Notes under the pieces: generated by a model
What the model was told of the DNA's origin: nothing
The model's database searches: none
What the model saw: the letters and a program-made list of their open reading frames with translations, nothing else
Translations under genes and position numbers: made by a program
In this document: in pieces, positions 1 to 10,417 of the stretch
Layout of the letters: each line of letters starts with the position of its first letter
Position numbering within the stretch: the first letter of the stretch is position 1
Assembly: GCA_009377865.1 (NCBI GenBank)
Contig: WHTH01000034.1
Span: 1 to 46,344, forward strand
Reading direction: 5' to 3'
From: Pseudonocardiaceae bacterium
Lineage (GTDB): Bacteria > Actinomycetota > Actinomycetes > Mycobacteriales > Pseudonocardiaceae
DNA length: 46,344 nt

Positions 1-92
1 CACCCGTTGAGATAGATCCGGTCGAAGCACTCCAGATCCAAACCGACGTGCCCACCCAGGATGTCGGTCACAGTCACCACACGGGTCGCCAC
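1..92 (-). CDS. Hypothetical protein, N-terminal fragment (runs off left edge)
   Basis: Thirty codons are visible, reading leftward from a GTG at 92. A GGAGG box sits seven bases before that start, so this is a real translation start and not a shadow. The visible protein includes TDILGGHVGLDLECFDRIYL. From memory, this resembles the start of a widespread hypothetical family found near mobile elements, with an LD-ECLDRIYLN motif; I know no assigned function. The gene lies downstream of valS on the same strand, 104 bases away. The usual actinobacterial neighbour of valS, folC, is not here. The rest lies outside the window, so the call is limited to a partial gene of unknown function. Confidence 0.5.
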   Translation of the reverse strand, partial: MATRVVTVTDILGGHVGLDLECFDRIYLNG

Positions 93-196
93 GGCGCACC
101 TCCGGGCGGCGTCAACTCAACCCACCAGCCTGGCCCCACCCAGCCGCGACGTCACCCGCCAACCCGACCACAACCTCGGCGGTCCGAGGCGAAGCC

Positions 197-2863
<2,667 letters not shown>

Positions 2864-2935
2864 GGAGCGCAAGTCTAGCCTCGGGCTTTCACCGGGTCGC
2901 GATCTTGACCGCTGACACGCGGGTAAATGCGCGGA

Positions 2936-3002
2936 AGTGCCTCTCCTGCAAGGGAAAATGACGGTTGTCAATGCCGGTCAGGTCCCGAGCAAGAGAGGCA
3001 CT
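2936..3002. repeat. 10-bp inverted repeat at the left end of the IS remnant
   Basis: AGTGCCTCTC at 2936-2945 is the exact reverse complement of GAGAGGCACT at 2993-3002. The interval begins CCTGCAAGGGAAAATGACGG at 2946, which looks like an IS1380-type terminal sequence. No matching right-hand terminal repeat is visible after 3479. The element end lies about 83 bases upstream of the valS start. Confidence 0.4.
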
Positions 3003-3479
3003 CCGTGGGTAAAGCGTATCAGACCAGTCCCGTTGAACATCGTGACCGGCGGCGGGCCGGGACTCGTGTCGCACGCCGGGGGCGCGCTGCTGACCGAGAC
3101 CGCGCGGCGCAGCGGCCTGGCGGGGCAGCTATCGAGGTTACTGGGGCCGTGGCGGCGGCCGCTGGCGATCCACGATCCGGGCAAGATCGTGTGCGATCTC
3201 GCGGTCGCGGTCGCACTGGGTGGCGACGCCGCCACCGATGTCGGGGTGCTGCGCGCCCAACCCGGCGTGTTCGGGCCGATGGCCTCGGACCCGACGGCGT
3301 CGCGGCTGAATCACCGCGCTGGCTGGCCGCCGACCTGCTCGCCTGGTGCGCCCCGTCTGGCTCTGCCCGGCAACGCCGCCCGCTGGGAGCCCAAGCGGCT
3401 GCGGCTGCGGATCCTGGCCGTCGCCGGCCGGATCGTGCGCACCGGACGCCGCCGGATGCTCAACATCCCCGAGCACTAG
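2958..3479 (+). pseudogene. IS1380-family transposase, internally deleted
   Basis: The reading frame carries the N-terminus of an IS1380-type DDE transposase: VKRIRPVPLNIV, then GGGPGLVSHAGG, WRRPLAIHDPGKIVCDLAVA and GVFGPMASDPTASRL. After about 125 residues it jumps to what looks like the family C-terminus, RWEPKRLRLRILAVAGRIV, ending IPEH and a stop at 3479. Full-length members have roughly 450-480 residues, so most of the catalytic core is missing although the frame stays open. The start is uncertain (ATG 2958 is used). This is a dead insertion sequence next to valS. It marks the 1-4 kb segment as a place where mobile DNA has landed. Confidence 0.8.
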
Positions 3480-3794
3480 CGATGTCAACGCGATGGGCTC
3501 GATGCTGGTCACAGCAGCCATCGACGGCTCCTCGCCGGCGATGTCGTCTGTACTCAGTTACTGACCTCGGCGCCGGGTAGGCCGGCGTGCTACGCACAGT
3601 GCCCAGCCGCACGACTCGGGGCTCTCCGTAAGCGGACGAACGCCAGCCGAGCCAGCGCCTGCCTGCAGCGACTCACCGAACTCGGCGTGTTGACATGATC
3701 ATAACCGGTGGTCCTCCTTAGTTCGTGCGCCGATGATGCTCGTCGACCTGGACAGTGCCTGGACGTGGGTCTGACCATCGGTCAGACTGGCAGC
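3480..3794. other. Intergenic stretch between IS remnant and toxin-antitoxin pair
   Basis: No intact gene is seen in these 315 bases. On the plus strand, 3634-3699 reads RTNASRASACLQRLTELGVL then a stop, which resembles the end of a winged-helix domain and may be a gene remnant. A TTGACA-like box lies at 3690-3695, but no convincing -10 box is correctly spaced from it. The perfect inverted repeat before the antitoxin is listed separately. Confidence 0.4.
3769..3787. promoter_or_regulatory. Perfect inverted repeat, probable TA operator
   Basis: GTCTGACC (3769-3776) and GGTCAGAC (3780-3787) form a perfect 8-bp inverted repeat around ATC, ending seven bases before the antitoxin ATG at 3795. Antitoxins of the ribbon-helix-helix type commonly bind such palindromes to repress their own operon. 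That role here is inferred from position. Confidence 0.55.
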
Positions 3795-4034
3795 ATGACT
3801 GTGAAGGTTGGCATATCACTCCCAGACACGACGCACGCCCGCGCGCTCGAGCATGCACATAGCGCCGGAACCACCCTGTCAGGGCTGGTCGATGCGGCGC
3901 TGAAGGCGGAGCTGACCCGCCGCGAGCTGGCCGACCACGTGGCGATGCTCGCCGAGGCCGACGATGTCGACCGGCGCCATGACCGGGTGCGGTCGCGCAG
4001 CAGCGCGCAGTCGGCCTGGAAGACCGGGCGGTGA
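3795..4034 (+). CDS. Antitoxin of a type II toxin-antitoxin pair (RHH-like)
   Basis: A 79-residue protein starting MTVKVGISLPDTTHARAL. The short N-terminal beta strand (VKVGISLP) followed by two helices is the layout of a ribbon-helix-helix DNA-binding domain, as in actinobacterial MazE-type antitoxins. The C-terminal part is charged and probably wraps the toxin. I start at ATG 3795, directly after the palindrome at 3769-3787, instead of at upstream in-frame starts. Its stop codon overlaps the toxin GTG by four bases (GTGA), so the two are translationally coupled. Family assignment rests on size, fold pattern and gene pairing. Confidence 0.65.
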   Translation: MTVKVGISLPDTTHARALEHAHSAGTTLSGLVDAALKAELTRRELADHVAMLAEADDVDRRHDRVRSRSSAQSAWKTGR

Positions 4035-4360
4035 CGGCCGCCGGCCAAGCCGCACCGCGACAGGGCGACGTCCTCATCTCCAACCCCTCCCTGCTTACCG
4101 GGGAACGGGAGCTGTACACGGTGGTGTCAGCCGACATCTACAACGCCGCGCACGGACCTACCGTGCTGGTCGCCGAGATCGAGACCGGCACCCGGTACCG
4201 GGCCACCGCCTATGCAACCGAGACCGACTATGGCGTCGTGCTCGCCGATCGGGTCGTATGGCTGCCCGTAGACATGCTCGGCGAACACTTCGGCCGGCTG
4301 ACCGATGCCCAGCGCGACCGCATCGTCGACCAGACCGTTGCCGTGCTGCGAGGCCACTGA
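4031..4360 (+). CDS. Toxin of a type II toxin-antitoxin pair (MazF/PemK-like)
   Basis: A 109-residue protein beginning at the overlapping GTG 4031. The N-terminus has RQGDVLISNPSLLTGEREL, similar to the RGDV(W/Y)-x-L opening of MazF/PemK endoribonucleases, and the body (YTVVSADIYN, GPTVLVAEI, GVVLADRVVWLPVDML) has the alternating beta-strand pattern of that SH3-like barrel. The end, LTDAQRDRIVDQTVAVLRGH, matches the usual MazF C-terminal helix. If so, it cleaves RNA when the antitoxin is lost. Catalytic residues cannot be assigned with confidence. The gene is convergent with the enoyl-CoA hydratase gene, with three bases between them. Confidence 0.65.
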   Translation: MTAAGQAAPRQGDVLISNPSLLTGERELYTVVSADIYNAAHGPTVLVAEIETGTRYRATAYATETDYGVVLADRVVWLPVDMLGEHFGRLTDAQRDRIVDQTVAVLRGH

Positions 4361-4363
4361 GGG

Positions 4364-5143
4364 TCACCGACCGGTGAACTGCGCCTTGCCCGGGCCGTTG
4401 TCCAGGAACGAGCGCATCCCGATCGCGCGGTCCTCGGTGCCGAACAGCGCGGCGAAGATGTGGCTCTCCAGCGCGAGACCACTGCCGAGATCGTTGTCGA
4501 GCCCGCCGTCGATCGCGGCCTTCGCCCCGGCCAGCGCGCGCATCGGGCCGTTGACGAACTGCTCGGCCCAGCCACGTGCCGCAGCGTACACGTCGTCCGG
4601 TGCGACCACGTCATCGATCATCCGGATGTGCAGCGCCTCCTGCGCCTCGACGAATCGCCCGGTGAAGATGATGTCCTTGGCCCGCGCCGGGCCGACGAGC
4701 CGGGCGAGGCGCTGGGTGCCGCCCGCACCAGGAATGATGCCGAGCAGGATCTCGGGCTGCCCGAGCTTGGCGTTGTCGCCGGCCACCCGACGGTCGCAGC
4801 ACAGCGCCAGTTCCAGCCCGCCACCCAGCGCGTAACCCGTGACAGCCGCGACCGTCGGCTTGCGGATGTCAGCCACAGCACTGAACGACGAGGACAGGTC
4901 GTGCGCGGCCGCGGCCATGTCGGCCCCGGTCATCGCCGCCATCTCCTTGACGTCGGCGCCCGCCGCGAACACCTTCTCGCCGCCGTAGACCACCACCGCA
5001 CCGACGTCGTCACGGCCCGACGCCTCGTGCGCGGTGGCCCGGATCTCCTCCTGCACCTGCCGGCTCAACGCGTTCATGGGCGGCCGGTCCAATCGGATGG
5101 TGCCGATGCCACCGTCAACCTCGAGCCTGACGAACTCGCCCAC
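4364..5143 (-). CDS. Enoyl-CoA hydratase (crotonase family)
   Basis: Hydrates 2-enoyl-CoA thioesters in beta-oxidation. The 259-residue protein has the crotonase oxyanion-hole segment FAAGADVKEM (59-68) and both catalytic glutamates: E111 in GGGLELAL and E131 in GQPEILLG, followed by IPGAGGTQRLARL. The start is GTG 5143, because a GGAGG box lies eight bases upstream of it; the ATG/GTG codons further up have none. Next to it on the same strand is an ABC ATPase gene. This pair is reminiscent of mycobacterial echA17 and Rv3041c, suggesting conserved gene order. Its exact acyl-CoA substrate cannot be read from the sequence. Confidence 0.92.
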   Translation of the reverse strand: MGEFVRLEVDGGIGTIRLDRPPMNALSRQVQEEIRATAHEASGRDDVGAVVVYGGEKVFAAGADVKEMAAMTGADMAAAAHDLSSSFSAVADIRKPTVAAVTGYALGGGLELALCCDRRVAGDNAKLGQPEILLGIIPGAGGTQRLARLVGPARAKDIIFTGRFVEAQEALHIRMIDDVVAPDDVYAAARGWAEQFVNGPMRALAGAKAAIDGGLDNDLGSGLALESHIFAALFGTEDRAIGMRSFLDNGPGKAQFTGR

Positions 5144-5196
5144 GCTGCACACCTCCACGACCGGCTGCTGGTACCGGCCGGGAGGCTACCCGCGGG

Positions 5197-6030
5197 TCAG
5201 CGACGGCGAGCGGTGAACCGGCCCACCTCGTGGCGCAGCTCGAGGTCGTCATCGAAGGCGGCCGACAGGTTGGCCCCGGTGAGGACGTCGCCGAGCAAGC
5301 CCTGGGCCACCACCCCGCCGTCGCGCAGCAACATCGCGTGGGTGAAGCCGGACGGGATCTCCTCGACGTGGTGGGTCACCAGCACCATCGCCGGCCCGTC
5401 CGGATCGGCGGCCAGCGCCGACAGCCCGGCCAGCAGATCCTCCCGCCCCCCGAGATCGAGCCCGGCCGCCGGCTCGTCGAGCAGCAGCAGCTCCGGATCT
5501 GTCATCAGCGCGCGGGCGATCAGCACCCGCTTGCGCTCGCCCTCCGACAGCGTGACGTACCGGCGGTCGGCCAGCGCATTCATCCCCAGCAACGCGAGCA
5601 GCCCAGCTGCCCGCTCGGTGTCGACCGACTCGTAGTCCTCCCGCCAGCGCCCCAGCACCGCGTAGCCGGCACTGACCACGATGTCGACCACCCGCTCGTC
5701 GCCGGGGATCCGGGTCGCCAGCGCATGCGAGGAGAAGCCGATGCGGGGCCGCAGCTCGAAGACGTCGGTGCGGCCGAGGCGCTCACCGAGCACGTGCACC
5801 GACCCGCTCGTCGGGTGCAGCTCGGCACCGGCCAGCCGCAGCAGCGTCGTCTTGCCCGCGCCGTTGGGCCCGAGCACCACCCAGCGCTCGTCGACCTCGA
5901 CGTGCCAGTCCACCCGGTCGAGCAGCACCGAGGCGCCACGACGCACCGCCACGCCGTCCATCCGGACCACGAGGTCGGTCAGGTCGACCGGGCCGTCCGT
6001 CCCGCCCGAGCGTCCCCGCTGCCAGTTCAT
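5197..6030 (-). CDS. ABC transporter ATP-binding protein (Rv3041c-like)
   Basis: A single nucleotide-binding domain of 277 residues. Visible motifs are Walker A GPNGAGKT (54-61), the signature LSEGERKRVLIARAL (Glu in place of the usual Gly or Gln after LS), Walker B LLLLDEP and the H-loop LVTHHVEEI. No permease gene lies nearby, so the membrane partner, if any, is elsewhere. The start is ATG 6030; a GACAAT box (reverse complement of 6037-6042) six bases before it suggests a leaderless transcript. It is divergent from glgX. Its role is unknown. The position beside an enoyl-CoA hydratase matches mycobacterial gene order, which I recall but could not check here. Confidence 0.88.
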   Translation of the reverse strand: MNWQRGRSGGTDGPVDLTDLVVRMDGVAVRRGASVLLDRVDWHVEVDERWVVLGPNGAGKTTLLRLAGAELHPTSGSVHVLGERLGRTDVFELRPRIGFSSHALATRIPGDERVVDIVVSAGYAVLGRWREDYESVDTERAAGLLALLGMNALADRRYVTLSEGERKRVLIARALMTDPELLLLDEPAAGLDLGGREDLLAGLSALAADPDGPAMVLVTHHVEEIPSGFTHAMLLRDGGVVAQGLLGDVLTGANLSAAFDDDLELRHEVGRFTARRR

Positions 6031-6036
6031 CGGGCC

Positions 6037-6096
6037 ATTGTCACTGCCGGGCACGTCGGCGGACCGCGCGGGATGTCCGACCGGCCCGGCATGATG
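6037..6096. promoter_or_regulatory. Divergent promoters between ABC ATPase gene and glgX
   Basis: On the minus strand GACAAT (6042-6037) ends six bases before the ABC gene ATG. On the plus strand CATGAT (6091-6096) ends seven bases before the glgX GTG. Both spacings fit -10 boxes of leaderless transcripts, which are common in actinomycetes. No clear -35 boxes are seen. Confidence 0.35.
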
Positions 6097-6103
6097 GCCA
6101 GCC

Positions 6104-8158
6104 GTGAGTGACTCGCCCCGCGACCCGTCGACCGGCCACCCGTTCCCGCTCGGAGCGCACCCTGAGGGTGGCGGGGTGCGCTTCGCGGTGGCCACCTCGG
6201 TCGCCGAGGCCGTGGATGTCTGCCTGATCGACGGCGACGGCAGCGAGCACCGGGTGCCGCTGGCCGAGCAGACGTTCGGGGTGTGGCACGGCCTGCTGCC
6301 CGGCATCGGACCCGGGCAGCGCTATGGCTACCGGGTGCACGGGCGGGGCGCCAACCCGGCCAAGCTGCTCGTCGACCCGTACGCCCGGCAGGTACAGGGC
6401 ACGGTCACCGACCTGACGGCCGCCCACGGCGACTCGGCGACCGATTCGCTGGGATCGGTGCCGCTGTCGGTCGTCACCGCCCCCGGCGGGCCCGGCACCG
6501 GGCCACGGCCGGACGTGCCGTGGGAGCGCACGGTGCTCTACGAGCTGCACGTCTGCGGCTTCACCCGCCGCCACCCCGATGTCGCGCCCGAACACCGCGG
6601 CACGTACCTGGGCCTTGCCCACCCGGCGGTGATCGAGTACCTGGTCGAGCTGGGCGTGACCGCCGTCGAGCTGATGCCGGTCCAGGCGTTCTGCGACGAG
6701 CCGTCGCTGCTGCGCACCGGCCGGCGCAACTACTGGGGCTACTCCCCGCTGGCGCTGCTCGCGGTGCATCCCGGTTACGCCGCCGTCGCTGGCAACGAGA
6801 TCGCCGAGTTCCGCACCTTGGTGGGCGCGCTGCACGCGGCGGGCATCGAGGTCATCTGCGACGTGGTCGCCAACCACACCTGCGAGGGCGGGCCCGACGG
6901 TCCGACGCTGTCCTACCGCGGGCTCGACGCGGCCGCCTACTACCTCGACCACGACCTCACCGGCTGCGGCAACACCCTCGACGCCGGCTCGCCCACAGTG
7001 GTCCGGCTGGTCACCGACGCGCTGCGGTACTGGACGGGCGAGCTGGGAGTCGACGGCTTCCGGCTCGACCTGGCCAGCGTGCTCGGCCGTCCCGGTGGCG
7101 GCCGGTTCGACGCGTACGCCCCGCTGCTGACCGCGATCGCCGCCGACCCGCTGCTGGCCGGGCGCAAACTGATCGCCGAGCCGTGGGACGCCACCGGCGA
7201 CGGTTACCGGGTCGGCGGCTTCGGCCCGCAGTTCAGCGAGTGGAACGGCCGGTTCCGCGACACCGTGCGCGACTTCTGGCGGGGTGCGGTCGGTGTCAGC
7301 GAGCTGGCGTCACGGCTGGCCGGATCGTCCGACCTCTATGCCCGCAGCGGCCGCCGGCCGTGGGCGTCGATCAACTTCGTCACCGCGCATGACGGCTTCA
7401 CGCTGCGCGACCTCGTGTCCTACGAGCGCAAGCACAACGATGCCAACGGCGAGGACAACCTGGACGGCACCGACGACAACCGCTCCGACAATTGCGGCGC
7501 CGAAGGCGAGACCGACGACCCCGCCGTGCTGGCCTGCCGGGATCGGCAGGTGCGCAACCTGCTCGCCACGCTGCTGCTGTCCACCGGGACACCGATGCTG
7601 CTCGCCGGCGACGAGCGCTGGCACACCCAGGGCGGCAACAACAACCCGTACACCCTCGATGACGAGACCAGCTGGCTGGACTGGTCGCCGCACGCCGAGG
7701 CCAGCGCACTGCTCGGGTTCACCCGGCGGCTGCTCGCGCTGCGGGCGGGCGCACCCACGCTGCGCCAGCCGGAGTTCTTCGAGGGCCGCGTCACCCCGAA
7801 CGGGACGCCCGACCTGGTCTGGTTCCGGCCGGACGGGCGCGTGATGAAGCTCGCCGACTGGCTCGATGGGCGCCGCCGCACGCTCGGGATGTGGATCGAC
7901 GGCACCGACGTGCGCTCGCACCCCCACTGGCCCGACAACGACTCCTGGCTGCTCGTGCTGCATGCAGGCGCGCACGCGGTGACGGTCACGCTGCCCGGCC
8001 CCGAGTACGGCGATCGGTTCGAGCCGGTCGTCGACACCGCGGCGCCGGACGGGATTCCCGCACGGCCAAGGGTCCGCCGTCCCGGGGCGCGAATGGTGGT
8101 TGCAGGCCGGACGCTGCTGGCCTACCGCGCGGTGCGTAGCACGGTTACGGCCCGGTGA
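6104..8158 (+). CDS. glgX: Glycogen debranching enzyme GlgX (GH13_11)
   Basis: Hydrolyses alpha-1,6 branches of glycogen trimmed by GlgP. The 684-residue protein has an N-terminal CBM48-type beta domain, then a GH13 barrel with all four signature regions: DVVANH (253-258), GFRLDLA with nucleophile D322, AEPWD with acid/base E359, and FVTAHDG with D430, followed by the long LVSYERKHNDANGEDN segment typical of GlgX. Length is normal for actinobacterial GlgX. It starts at GTG 6104, probably leaderless. It opens the alpha-glucan region and is followed by a two-component system. Work in Streptomyces has shown that GlgX can be activated by cyclic di-GMP; whether this protein has the binding site is not known. 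Confidence 0.95.
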   Translation: MSDSPRDPSTGHPFPLGAHPEGGGVRFAVATSVAEAVDVCLIDGDGSEHRVPLAEQTFGVWHGLLPGIGPGQRYGYRVHGRGANPAKLLVDPYARQVQGTVTDLTAAHGDSATDSLGSVPLSVVTAPGGPGTGPRPDVPWERTVLYELHVCGFTRRHPDVAPEHRGTYLGLAHPAVIEYLVELGVTAVELMPVQAFCDEPSLLRTGRRNYWGYSPLALLAVHPGYAAVAGNEIAEFRTLVGALHAAGIEVICDVVANHTCEGGPDGPTLSYRGLDAAAYYLDHDLTGCGNTLDAGSPTVVRLVTDALRYWTGELGVDGFRLDLASVLGRPGGGRFDAYAPLLTAIAADPLLAGRKLIAEPWDATGDGYRVGGFGPQFSEWNGRFRDTVRDFWRGAVGVSELASRLAGSSDLYARSGRRPWASINFVTAHDGFTLRDLVSYERKHNDANGEDNLDGTDDNRSDNCGAEGETDDPAVLACRDRQVRNLLATLLLSTGTPMLLAGDERWHTQGGNNNPYTLDDETSWLDWSPHAEASALLGFTRRLLALRAGAPTLRQPEFFEGRVTPNGTPDLVWFRPDGRVMKLADWLDGRRRTLGMWIDGTDVRSHPHWPDNDSWLLVLHAGAHAVTVTLPGPEYGDRFEPVVDTAAPDGIPARPRVRRPGARMVVAGRTLLAYRAVRSTVTAR

Positions 8159-8197
8159 TGACGTCCGCGGCACCCGGCGCGCCTTATCGTCTCCACC

Positions 8198-9364
8198 GTG
8201 GTGCTGCGCAATCCGCAACCGGCGAGCCGGTCGCGGACCAGGATGCTGCTGGCCGACGGCGCGCTGGCCGTCCCGCTCGGGTTGATCATGGTGGTGGGCA
8301 CATTCGGTGCGGCGATGAACCCGAACCAGGTGCCGGCCCCCCGTCCGCTGGATGCGCTCACCTTCGTGTTCGTCGGGTTGGCGATTGCGGCGCTGCCGGC
8401 GCGCCGGGTGCTGCCGCTGTCGGCGCTCGCCGTGATCGTGGCCGCGACCTCGGCCTACATCGCGCTGCGGTACCCGTTCGGCCCGATCCTGTTCGCGGTA
8501 GCCGTCGGGGTGTACACGGTGGCGAGCCGCTACCCGGTGCGGCGATCCCTGCCGGCCTGGGCACTGACCGCGGTGGCCCTGGCCGTGCCGGTGACCGCCG
8601 TCCAGTTCGAATGGCAACGATGGCTCGTTGAGCTGTCGCTGCTGGGTGTGTTCACAACGGCCTTCCTGGCGCCCTGGGCGGTGGGGACCGCGGTGCGGCT
8701 TCGTCGCGAGTCGGTGCAGGCGGCCCGGACGGAGCGGGCCCGCGACCGCGCCTACCAGGAGCGGCTGCGCACGGCGCAGGACGTGCATGACATCGTGGGG
8801 CATGGACTCGCCGCGATCAGCATGCAGGCCGGCGTCGCACTGCACGTGCTGGACCGCTCGCCGGAACGGGCTCGGGAGATGCTGGCGTCGATCAAAGCGA
8901 CCAGCCAGGATGCCCTCGACGAGCTGCGCGCCACCCTCGCGGTGTTCCGGGCACCGGCTGACGGTGCCGAGCGGGCCCCGACACCGGGGCTGGACCAGCT
9001 GGACGGGCTCGTGAACCGGACCATCGAGGCCGGCCTGCCCGTCGAGCTCGTCCGGACCGGCGAGCAGGGTCACCTGCCTGCCAGCGTCGAGATGACCGCC
9101 TACCGGATCGTGCAGGAGTCGCTGACCAACGTGCTGCGCCATGCCGGACCCGCCACCGCCACCGTCCGGGTCGAGCATGCCGCGGCGGAGCTGCTCGTAG
9201 AGGTCACCGACACCGGCGATGGCCCGGCGGAGACGACCGACGCGGGGCAGGGCATCACCGGGATGAGGGCAAGGGCAGCCGCAGTGGGAGGCACGCTGGA
9301 GGCCGGCCCCGGACGCGACGGCGGATTCGCGGTGCGTGCCCGACTCCCGGTGGAGCTGCGATGA
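8198..9364 (+). CDS. Sensor histidine kinase (NarL/DesK type, HisKA_3)
   Basis: A 388-residue membrane sensor kinase. Residues 15-170 contain about five hydrophobic segments without a large extracellular loop, so it probably senses a signal in or near the membrane. The dimerisation box DVHDIVGHGLAAI places the phosphorylated histidine at H197. The ATPase domain has an N-box with N311 (QESLTNVLRHA) and a G-box GQGITGMRARA. The start is GTG 8198; a TATCGT box at 8185-8190 ends seven bases upstream, fitting a leaderless message. Its stop overlaps the start of the response regulator (ATGA), so the two form one unit. The signal is unknown. Location between glgX and glgP is suggestive but not proof of a role in glucan metabolism. 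Confidence 0.92.
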   Translation: MVLRNPQPASRSRTRMLLADGALAVPLGLIMVVGTFGAAMNPNQVPAPRPLDALTFVFVGLAIAALPARRVLPLSALAVIVAATSAYIALRYPFGPILFAVAVGVYTVASRYPVRRSLPAWALTAVALAVPVTAVQFEWQRWLVELSLLGVFTTAFLAPWAVGTAVRLRRESVQAARTERARDRAYQERLRTAQDVHDIVGHGLAAISMQAGVALHVLDRSPERAREMLASIKATSQDALDELRATLAVFRAPADGAERAPTPGLDQLDGLVNRTIEAGLPVELVRTGEQGHLPASVEMTAYRIVQESLTNVLRHAGPATATVRVEHAAAELLVEVTDTGDGPAETTDAGQGITGMRARAAAVGGTLEAGPGRDGGFAVRARLPVELR

Positions 9365-10014
9365 TCACGCTGCTGGTGGCCGACGACCAGGCACTGGTCC
9401 GGATGGGCGTGCGCGTGCTCGTCGAGGGCGAGGATGACATCACCCTGGTCGGGGAGGCGACCGACGGAGACCAGGCGCTGGCGCTGGCGCGCGAGCACCG
9501 CCCCGACGTCGTGCTGATGGACATCCGGATGCCGGGGCGCGACGGCATCGAGGCGCTGCGCGAGATCGTCGCCGACCCGCGGCTGTCCGGGACGCGGGTC
9601 GTGATGCTCACCACGTTCGAGCTCGATGAGTACGTCTTCGACTCGCTGGCCGCCGGTGCCAGCGGCTTCCTCGTCAAGGGTGGCGAGACGGTCGAGTTGC
9701 TGCATGCGGTCCGGGTGGTCGCCGCCGGCGAGTCGCTGCTGTCCCCATCGATCACCCGCCGGGTGATCGGGGAGTTCGCGACCGGACCGAGACGGCGGGC
9801 CACGCCTCATCCGCAGATCCGCACGCTGACCGAGCGCGAGGCCGAGATCGCCGGCCTGGTCGCCGAGGGGCTGTCGAACGACGAGATCGCCGACCGGCTG
9901 TTCCTCAGCCCGGCAACGGTACGCACCCACGTCAGCCGGGCGATGATCAAATTGCACGCTCGCGACCGGGCCCAGCTCGTCGTCTTCGCCGTGCAGTCCG
10001 GCCTGACCCGATAG
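9361..10014 (+). CDS. Response regulator, NarL/FixJ family (LuxR-type HTH)
   Basis: Partner of the histidine kinase immediately upstream, with a four-base ATGA overlap. The 217-residue protein has a receiver domain with acidic residues D8 and D9, phosphoacceptor D54 in VLMDIRMPGRDG, the conserved Thr in VVMLTTFE and Lys in GFLVKGG. A linker follows and then a LuxR-type helix-turn-helix, LTEREAEIAGLVAEGLSNDE through SPATVRTHVSRAM. It should bind DNA as a dimer when phosphorylated. Possible targets include its own operon and neighbouring glucan genes; no matching repeated site could be identified by eye. Confidence 0.94.
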   Translation: MITLLVADDQALVRMGVRVLVEGEDDITLVGEATDGDQALALAREHRPDVVLMDIRMPGRDGIEALREIVADPRLSGTRVVMLTTFELDEYVFDSLAAGASGFLVKGGETVELLHAVRVVAAGESLLSPSITRRVIGEFATGPRRRATPHPQIRTLTEREAEIAGLVAEGLSNDEIADRLFLSPATVRTHVSRAMIKLHARDRAQLVVFAVQSGLTR

Positions 10015-10016
10015 AC

Positions 10017-10034
10017 CTACGCCGCAGCGCGTAG
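10017..10034 (+). terminator. Small hairpin after the response regulator gene
   Basis: CTACGC (10017-10022) and GCGTAG (10029-10034) are inverted around CGCAGC, starting two bases after the stop codon. The stem is only six base pairs and has no T run, so it is a weak terminator candidate. Confidence 0.25.
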
Positions 10035-10078
10035 CCGAGGTGTCGCAGCCCGGCCGATGCGCCGCGTAGCCCACGGGC

Positions 10079-10366
10079 ATGAGGCTCGATGCCATGAACG
10101 CACTGCGCAACAGATCCGCCACCGCGCAGGTCACCGGCCTGGTGACCGCGGCGGCGGGCATCCTCGTCCTCTTCGCCGTCGGAGTGGTGGCGGCGCTGGT
10201 GCCGGTCGGCACGATCGTCCTGCTCACCGCCGCCGCTGTGGTGGCGTTCGCGCCCTGGCGCTGGGCCCCCGCACTCGGGCTGGCCCTCGGCCTCTTCGTG
10301 GCCGCCGTCGGCGGGGTCGTCTCGAGCATCCGCAGCTACCTGGACACCTCGGGCAGCCCGGCATGA
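10079..10366 (+). CDS. Small integral membrane protein, function unknown
   Basis: Ninety-five residues starting MRLDAMNALRNRSATAQ; ATG 10094 is an alternative start. Most of the chain is hydrophobic and forms about three membrane segments (roughly residues 18-42, 45-60 and 63-83), with a short polar tail SYLDTSGSPA. There is no signal peptide cleavage motif. I do not recognise the family. It sits 64 bases after the response regulator gene on the same strand and is convergent with glgP. It could be a target or accessory of the two-component system, but nothing in the sequence shows this. Confidence 0.55.
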   Translation: MRLDAMNALRNRSATAQVTGLVTAAAGILVLFAVGVVAALVPVGTIVLLTAAAVVAFAPWRWAPALGLALGLFVAAVGGVVSSIRSYLDTSGSPA

Positions 10367-10417
10367 CCGCGCCCAGCAGCGAACTGCCGATCCCCACTGC
10401 CGGGAGAGCAGAGCGGG

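Noticed and set aside
3690-3720. TTGACA-based promoter for the toxin-antitoxin genes
   Set aside because: The -35 box is good, but no -10 box is found at proper spacing; the true promoter probably overlaps the palindrome closer to the gene.
7310-9178. Long minus-strand open frame opposite glgX and the histidine kinase gene
   Set aside because: Composition (His/Gln/Arg/Gly-rich) and lack of domains mark it as an antisense shadow of two well-supported genes.
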